Below the pieces are notes generated by a model that worked only from the letters and a program-made list of their open reading frames with translations, was not told the DNA's origin and searched no databases. This document shows positions 58,519-64,000 of a stretch of DNA of 64,000 bases, one piece after another (within the stretch, counting starts at the first letter, position 1; every line of letters starts with the position of its first letter). The stretch is from the NCBI RefSeq assembly GCF_000764305.2, contig NW_025935151.1:603994-667993 (forward strand), read 5' to 3'. The DNA is from Hyalella azteca. Its lineage: Eukaryota > Arthropoda > Malacostraca > Amphipoda > Hyalellidae. Both the position numbers and the translations under genes were made by a program.

Positions 58519-59368
58519 CAGCAATCCCTTGATTAGCACGGTTTTGAATACCGCGGTTTTGATTAATGCGGAAAAAAAATTTGCGACCTACCCTTAATCT
58601 ACGCGGCGCCAGTTTTGATTAGCGCGACTTTTTTTTTCACAACGCATCATTTTCCCGCCTCTAGCCAGAGGTGTTACATTCGTAACGAAGGTGTTACTTT
58701 TTGCTTATTAGATCTTATGTTGTTACTATTGTTACGACTTTTGGAAAAATTCGCCAAATGTTGTTTCTTTATGAATTTCAGCCAATAATTCTTTAAATAA
58801 GGTCCCGTTCCGTAGGCACTTGTGCTGACTACAAAGTTGGTTTAACCGCGCTCTCGTTCATAATTCGAACGATCGAGTTCGGCAACGTTCGCCGGTAAGC
58901 GCGCCATGCCGGTGCTCTAGCCCTTTAAACCCTGGTGTGACGAATTCGTCACACAGAAAATAAAAGCTTCTCCCGAGAGTAATTACATGTTTGGAGTCTA
59001 GCCACGAGTGTGACGGTAGCGTCACATGTTGTGAACTCGTTCGAACGACGTTCGATGGAGTAGGCGCGTCGTTACTGCCAGTACAACACAAAGACTGCGC
59101 GTGATCTGAAAAGTAATTCAGATTGTTTTTTCACTTTCGAAACATAATTCAGTGCGTAAAGGGCTAGTTACTCGTTAGCCTTCAACTGGTCAATATTGCT
59201 GCCATATCTACTGCTCACTTTTATCAAACTACATAATTTTCCTTTCCTTTGCTATTTTTGAGGATTCATTATAATTATTCCCATATATTCTTAAGTTTGA
59301 TTAGCGCGGTTTTGCTTAACACGGTAAAACTCGGGGATTTATTAACCGCGTTAATCAAGGGATTGCTG
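58519..59368. mobile_element. Pogo/Tigger-like MITE
   Basis: The ends cagcaatcccttgattagca and the inverted gttaatcaagggattgctg are flanked by TA on both sides (58517-58518 and 59369-59370). The end sequence with cgcggt/accgcg motifs resembles pogo/Tigger-type elements. The 850-bp core has several palindromes (for example tgtgacgaattcgtcaca near 58937) and no transposase. Confidence 0.65.
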
Positions 59369-59370
59369 TA

Positions 59371-60140
59371 TGGAACAAATTTGGAAAAGTTCATAGGAAC
59401 AGCTGAAATTGGCCAGATTCATGGATGTGTTAGTCTGATTCATGAGTGGCTACTACCCAATTTTCTAGTTTGGCTTGCTACACAATCAAGTACGGTATAT
59501 ATATCTGACTAAATTTTGTCAAATCTTTTGAACTATTTGCAGAAGGACTTTCGGGAAAAAATTCTGGTATTGAAATTTTTGTGTTGCATCATATATAGAT
59601 ACATTAAACAATGATACCAATATCTAAAAAAAAACATTATTCTAGACACAAATATACTGATTTACTGGATACAGGTCCTGCCTTATGGCTTATGTAAAAT
59701 ACTTAAATAGTGACAGCAATTGCAGTTAAGCCTGCCTTCAGCCTGGCAGCTCAGGCTCCAGGGTCTTTTTCCCTGCCAATCCAATGAATTGGAAAAAAAA
59801 TTAAATTCATAGTGGCAACAGGCAAAGCAGAGACTTTTTTAGGCTCTGTCACAAGTTCCTGTTTGAAGCATCCCTAAAGAAGCTTGACCAGTAAAGTATC
59901 ATGGTCCATTCAATTCATGGATACCAGCATTATTATACTTAGACATTAAATAACATATTGAACTATCATTGGAGCCAATAACGCAGCCAACAGCACTAAA
60001 GTTGCTGCCTTCAATGGATCTGACATAATTTATTTCTATAACTGAACTAGCCCTATCAATCACAATTGAAAAAGTTTTTAGTTATTAAATGTCAATGTAA
60101 TTTTATGAATAATAGTTCTAACTAGTATTTGTTTTCATGA
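59371..60140. other. Intergenic sequence with a family B MITE fragment
   Basis: A piece at about 59811-59960 (atagtggcaacaggcaaagc, cagtaaagtatcatgg, ggataccagcattattatac) is a diverged partial copy of MITE family B. Otherwise nothing is recognised. Confidence 0.45.
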
Positions 60141-60142
60141 CA

Positions 60143-60680
60143 AGCAGCAGGGCATGATGGAATCAGGCATTGCAGCATCAGGCAAGCAGCAGGGGCCGTG
60201 TCAATCATCAGGCATTGAATACATTGGTCATAAAGTGGGTGTGTACTTGTTGAACATCAGGCATAGCCAAATTGATTGTAAAATGCATGCATCCATGTCA
60301 ATCATCAGGCATCTACTACATTGGTGGATGGTGGTAAAGTACATGCATAAGTGTTGATCACCAGGCATTGGCCGCATTGATCGTAAAGAGCAAGCATCAA
60401 AATCGATCATTGGAAGTGCGCCACATCGATTGTAATATGTGTAATTCTGTGTCAATCATCACTCAGGCATCAACTACATTGATCATAAAGTGCTTGCATG
60501 AGTGTTGATTGTCAAGCATAGGCCGCATTGATCGTAAAGCGCAAATATCTGCGTCTATCAATGAGCAACAGCTGCATTGATGGCGCAAGTGCGTGCATCA
60601 TTGCCAGCTATCGCGCATCAGCCAAATTGATCGTAAAGCGTGCATATCAGTATCGATCATGAAGCATTGGTCAGACATGC
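60143..60680. repeat. Minisatellite, unit about 50 bp, about ten copies
   Basis: Units of 48-56 bp share the frame (a/g)atcatcaggcat - ccgcattgatcgtaaag - cgcatgcatc - gtgtc/gtgtt. Every unit has a core attgatcgtaaa or a close variant. Sequence identity between units is only moderate, so the array is old. No protein frame runs through it. Confidence 0.7.
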
Positions 60681-60788
60681 ACTTTCATTTTTCTAGCAAA
60701 CATACTGGCAACATTCTTTACTGGCATGCATCCCAAAATGAACCACCGGCCGTCCAGCGCACACAACGCACCTTCCAGACCACAGCGC

Positions 60789-60972
60789 ATAGTAGCAAAG
60801 CAGAGAGTTTTTTAGACTCTCCCACAAGTTCAATTTTGAGTACTATAAGTAGACCAGTAAAGTATCATGGATACGGTACTAGCATTATCATGCACAAGAA
60901 ATTTGTTTAAATATTCAGTAAATGAGGAAATTAAAATGAACCGATTCTAAAAAATCTCTGGTTTGCCATTAT
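60789..60972. mobile_element. MITE family B, small complete copy
   Basis: Left end agtagcaaagcagagagttt, right end the inverted aatctctggtttgccatt. The body has ttgagtactataagtagacc and gtatcatggatac, as in the copies at 28478 and 28700. Confidence 0.6.
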
Positions 60973-61291
60973 GCCGCAGCAACCAGGATGCCGATGCAAG
61001 GTTAAGATGGCTGATGAAGATCCTCAAAAGATGCCAATATCTCCAGCTAAAAAGGCCCTACTTTACAGCCTGCCACCTGGGACTAGCTTCTGCCCAATTA
61101 TCCAATTTTAATTAATGGTAATCAGTGGAATGTAGATGAGGAAAATAAAAATGAAATGAAATCTCTTAACAGTCACTAATCAATGAAAAGGTTTCAGAAT
61201 AGGATCATAATTGATAATAGATGCAAATAAAAAATTATAAAATTATATAAGCTTATACCATCAAATAAATGGCAGGCTGTCAAAGATAAAT

Positions 61292-62321
61292 TACAGGCGG
61301 GGTAAATTGGGACGCACGTCCCACATTTCATAGAAATGTTGTAGCAGCTTAACTAAATAAAATATTGCAAAACTAAAAATAGTGGCGTAAACTTCAACAT
61401 TTTTACTATCTATTATGTATAAAGCCAGCCAAGAAATCAAACATTTATTATTTTAAAAAAATTGCTGAAAAAATGTGAAAAGTGCGATTTTGGAAAAGTA
61501 CTTCTACTAAGGTCTGGAGCAAAAAAATATTTGCCATATTAATAAATTGTACTTACATAAAAGTTGCACACAGGTGTCAGCTTGAAAACGCAATTGACAG
61601 AATTGGCCCATCTTATTCCCCCCCCCCAAAAAAAGGCAGCCATTTTTGCGCAACGGGGTAATAAGGGACATCCCCCCCTGCTGCCCCCAGGGTAATTAGG
61701 GACAAGTCCCGGACAACCACGGGGGTAATTAGGGACAACCCTAAAACACATTTACAGCAGATCCTCTGTTAGCAACAGCCACAGTTAAGATAAATATGGG
61801 TTAATCACAAAGATTTTTGCTTAAATTTCAAATTTAGGCAAAAATCTAAATTTAAATTTAAATATAATCTTCTTGGGGAGCAGAACAGCCTGGATGTTAG
61901 GCAAAACTCCTAACATCCAGGTCACTCAATGCATTGGTCACTCCCTAGTCCCTAAAGAAGCTTGTTGAGCTCCTCAGGACCTCATCGTTACATTACATCT
62001 GAAAGGAAGAGGAGGACTTTGGAGTAATGCTGGTAATAGGTGAGTCGTGAGTACAATCTGCAGTCTGCATGCTTCAAATGTTTAAAATTGAGTTTTATTT
62101 CAAGTGTCCCTTTTTACCCCATTTCCAGATAAATTCAGGAGCCTTTTACATTGCATCTAGCACCTTACAAATAGCATAAGGAATTTTTTGAAGTAGCCAT
62201 TCAATAGCCCTTGCAAAGAGCTATAAATTGAGCCTAAACTTGTTTGTGAAATGTTTCATGGTAAGAAGTTATGAACAAAAAAAATGCTCAAAACCGTCCA
62301 TTTTTACCCTGTTTGACGGTG
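61292..62321. mobile_element. MITE family A, copy D
   Basis: The left end tacaggcggggtaaattggg is worn, and the right end is cctgtttgacggtg at 62321. The core contains the family segments acatttctaaaa-type, gcagccattt, taattagggacaa and aggaagaggaggacttt, seen in copies A and C. It is non-coding. Confidence 0.6.
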
Positions 62322-62715
62322 CCTATCTTACATAATCACGTTTATAAAATAGGCCTATAAGCTTATGCTATCTTACATATTACATAATCATGTCTAGCCT
62401 AATACCACGGTAGCCGGTGACCGGTAGGTACTAGGTACGTGACGTCTATACAATAGAAATTTAAAAGCAAAGAAAACTCCACAAAAACTCAGCATTTCTC
62501 TATTGAAAACGTTTTGGAGACCAGCTCCATCGTCAGTTTGATAAATCTAGAACACAAATACAGTCAGAAAATTAATAAAGTTTGGAGTCATAAGGAAAAA
62601 AAACAAAAACAACAGAAGTTAAAACCTAAATTTACAGGCAAATGGCAGAATAATAAAGAAATACTTATCTATTCACAATTCCTAATGGATAAGAACTGTA
62701 GGCAGCATTTTAACT
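62322..62715. other. Intergenic sequence next to the Penelope-like fragment
   Basis: Nothing coding recognised. The segment gaaaacgttttggagaccag near 62507 may be part of the terminal region of the retroelement on the minus strand, but no repeat pair is visible to prove it. Confidence 0.35.
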
Positions 62716-63291
62716 AGGCTTCTCTTTAAAAATATACAATGATTCCAAAATGTGCAAATCGGAAGCACCAGAACTATAAGCTAAAATCTTAAAGTCAGTG
62801 TCGGACACCAGAATGTTGCACTGTTTGGCGTGAGTGCGCACAGCCAAATGAGGAGAGCGTGATAGTAACTGCCCAGTCCTATAACTCCTCCCTTTATGCT
62901 CAGCAACCCTAGTATAAAGGTTGCGTGCCGTCATTCCGACACGCAGATGCACATCGTGCACAACTAAATTTATAAACTAGGGACGATTGCATGTGAGAAG
63001 GGAGGTTATCTTTGTACCTAAAAAATGAACCTATTTTGAAATTGTTAACCAGTAAGATACAAAGATTAATGTCCGGAAAGTATTTCATAAACAAATCTTT
63101 TAATTCTCTTGACATAACTTCGGACGCATGGCCGAAGTATGGAAAAGAACAGTAAACCACTTTTCTACCATTAGGCTCTGGAACAACTTTACTGTATCGC
63201 TTAGACATGAATTTCTTAATCTGGGTAAACACCAGGCCAGAAGGAAATCCATTAAGCAAGAAGACATTGCACAAAAATTCAAATTCAGAAT
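62716..63291 (-). pseudogene. Penelope-like element: RT C terminus and GIY-YIG endonuclease
   Basis: The minus strand first reads FLLNGFPSGLVFTQIKKFM, VYCSFPYFGHASEVMSRELK, FPDINLCILLVNNFKIGSFF and SSLVYKFSCARCASACRND. It then, after a frameshift near 62940-62960, reads VGMTARNLYTRVAEHKGRSY, SPHLAVRTHAKQCN, FKILAYSSGASDLHILESLY and IFKEKPS. The YKFSC-x2-C region and the G-(M/K)-T-x-R-x-L-x-x-R-x-x-E-H block followed by L-x-x-L-E-S are the GIY-YIG nuclease module specific to Penelope-like retroelements. The reverse transcriptase catalytic core is absent and the frameshift breaks the nuclease. Confidence 0.85.
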
Positions 63292-64000
63292 GCAAGACAA
63301 GAAATGGGACTATGGAAGACTGGTCACAGCAATGTCAAAGACTGGTTGCAAGACTCTCACTGTCAGTGTCAGAGACTCAGAGCCTCAGTCTCAGAGGCAA
63401 TTATTGAATTAATGACTTATTAACCTTATAATAGTGACGAGATACATACAAATGGAAAATTGGGAACTGTTTGTGTGTTGAAGTGATAGTAGAGCAAATT
63501 CTTCAACTAATGGGCAGACCATCAAAAGACGCGCAGTTACAAACACCATGATGATGGGCCTACAACCACCAATAACCCTCTCCCTGGTACAGTGGTAAAG
63601 TATACGGACACCTTCTTCTTCTTCTTTTCCGGGCGTCCACGCTGGGTGGACTTAAAGCCACAGGACAACTGCAAGGATGACCATTGGGCCTGAGAGCTTC
63701 TGCAGTTTTGGACCTCTTGGCTTGGAAGTCAATCCACTTTATTCTTGCTTATAAAAGGTCAGTGGACATGATGGTTGGGCATGACAGCGTGTAAGAGAAA
63801 AGTTACACATAACATGAAAAAATATCAGAAAGCAAGGGTCATTGCTTATAGAACTTGGCATAATAATTGATAGTTAAATTGGGTAAACTAATACAAGTAC
63901 GATAATTTGGGTGATGCACGTGTATACATGCACATACATACATACATATACATATTAATATCAGAAGGCAGAATAAGCTTGTTTCAACACGGGTGGTTAA
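63292..64000. other. Right edge of window, no gene recognised
   Basis: A short segment at 63585-63614 (cctggtacagtggtaaagta) is A-box-like and could be the start of another tRNA-derived element, but no B box follows at the expected distance. The rest is AT-rich and ends in catacata-type simple repeats near 63930. Confidence 0.35.

Noticed and set aside
1..64000. CRISPR array, prophage, bacterial operon or endogenous virus
   Set aside because: No regularly spaced repeats, no prokaryotic gene organisation and no viral structural or polymerase genes were recognised; the reverse transcriptases belong to LINE and Penelope-like elements.

Overview
This window is nuclear DNA from an invertebrate animal, most likely an arthropod and possibly a crustacean. 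The evidence is spliced genes with GT-AG (and two GC-AG) introns, an Ihog-type Hedgehog co-receptor whose closest recognisable relative is the insect Ihog/Boi family, short TTAGG-like runs inside a dispersed repeat, and a heavy load of DNA transposons, Jockey/I-like LINEs, a Penelope-like fragment and tRNA-derived SINE-like pieces. Nothing prokaryotic, viral or organellar was recognised.

Four protein-coding genes can be rebuilt exon by exon, each with a CDS length divisible by three and matching splice phases. (1) ACADL, long-chain acyl-CoA dehydrogenase, minus strand, 6 coding exons, 5174-9100, 434 aa. (2) Hikeshi (HSP70 nuclear import carrier), plus strand, 4 exons, 28143-32147, 203 aa. (3) ihog/boi (CDO/BOC type Hedgehog co-receptor), minus strand, 13-14 exons, 34391-47367, about 924 aa, with a 5.5 kb first intron full of nested transposons. 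(4) TWNK/Twinkle mitochondrial replicative helicase, minus strand, 11 coding exons, 52493-58173, 778 aa, which keeps a primase-like Cys4 motif. Hikeshi and ihog are tail to tail. ACADL and TWNK are both mitochondrial proteins, but the order shows no operon-like logic: each gene is an independent unit separated by repeat-rich DNA.

Layout: 1-4.9 kb holds LINE tails in inverted orientation, a MITE and a dead mariner; 5.2-9.1 kb is ACADL; 10.1-10.55 kb is a hAT-type MITE; 11.65 kb has an orphan THAP-like exon; 12.3-18.65 kb carries two head-to-tail LINE copies lying between the two ends of a MITE; 19-24.3 kb is a repeat field with MITEs nested three deep; 24.5-27.3 kb has LINE tails, a dead mariner and an 18-bp minisatellite; 28.1-32.1 kb is Hikeshi; 34.4-47.4 kb is ihog; 47.8-50.1 kb is a LINE with a 13-bp target-site duplication upstream of ihog; 51.5-52.3 kb has SINE-like pieces; 52.5-58.2 kb is TWNK; 58.5-64 kb has a pogo-like MITE, a 50-bp minisatellite, more MITEs and a Penelope fragment.

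The most important caution is technical. Positions 48856-48893 are two Tn5 mosaic ends head to head, identical to a Nextera mate-pair junction adapter, and there is an N at 48536. The 0.36 kb between them, inside a LINE, is therefore probably a misassembled piece. The most interesting biological points are the primase-like Cys4 motif in Twinkle, two GC-AG introns, tandem repeats that have copied splice-donor regions in two unrelated genes, and a mariner inside a hAT inside a hAT in ihog intron 1.
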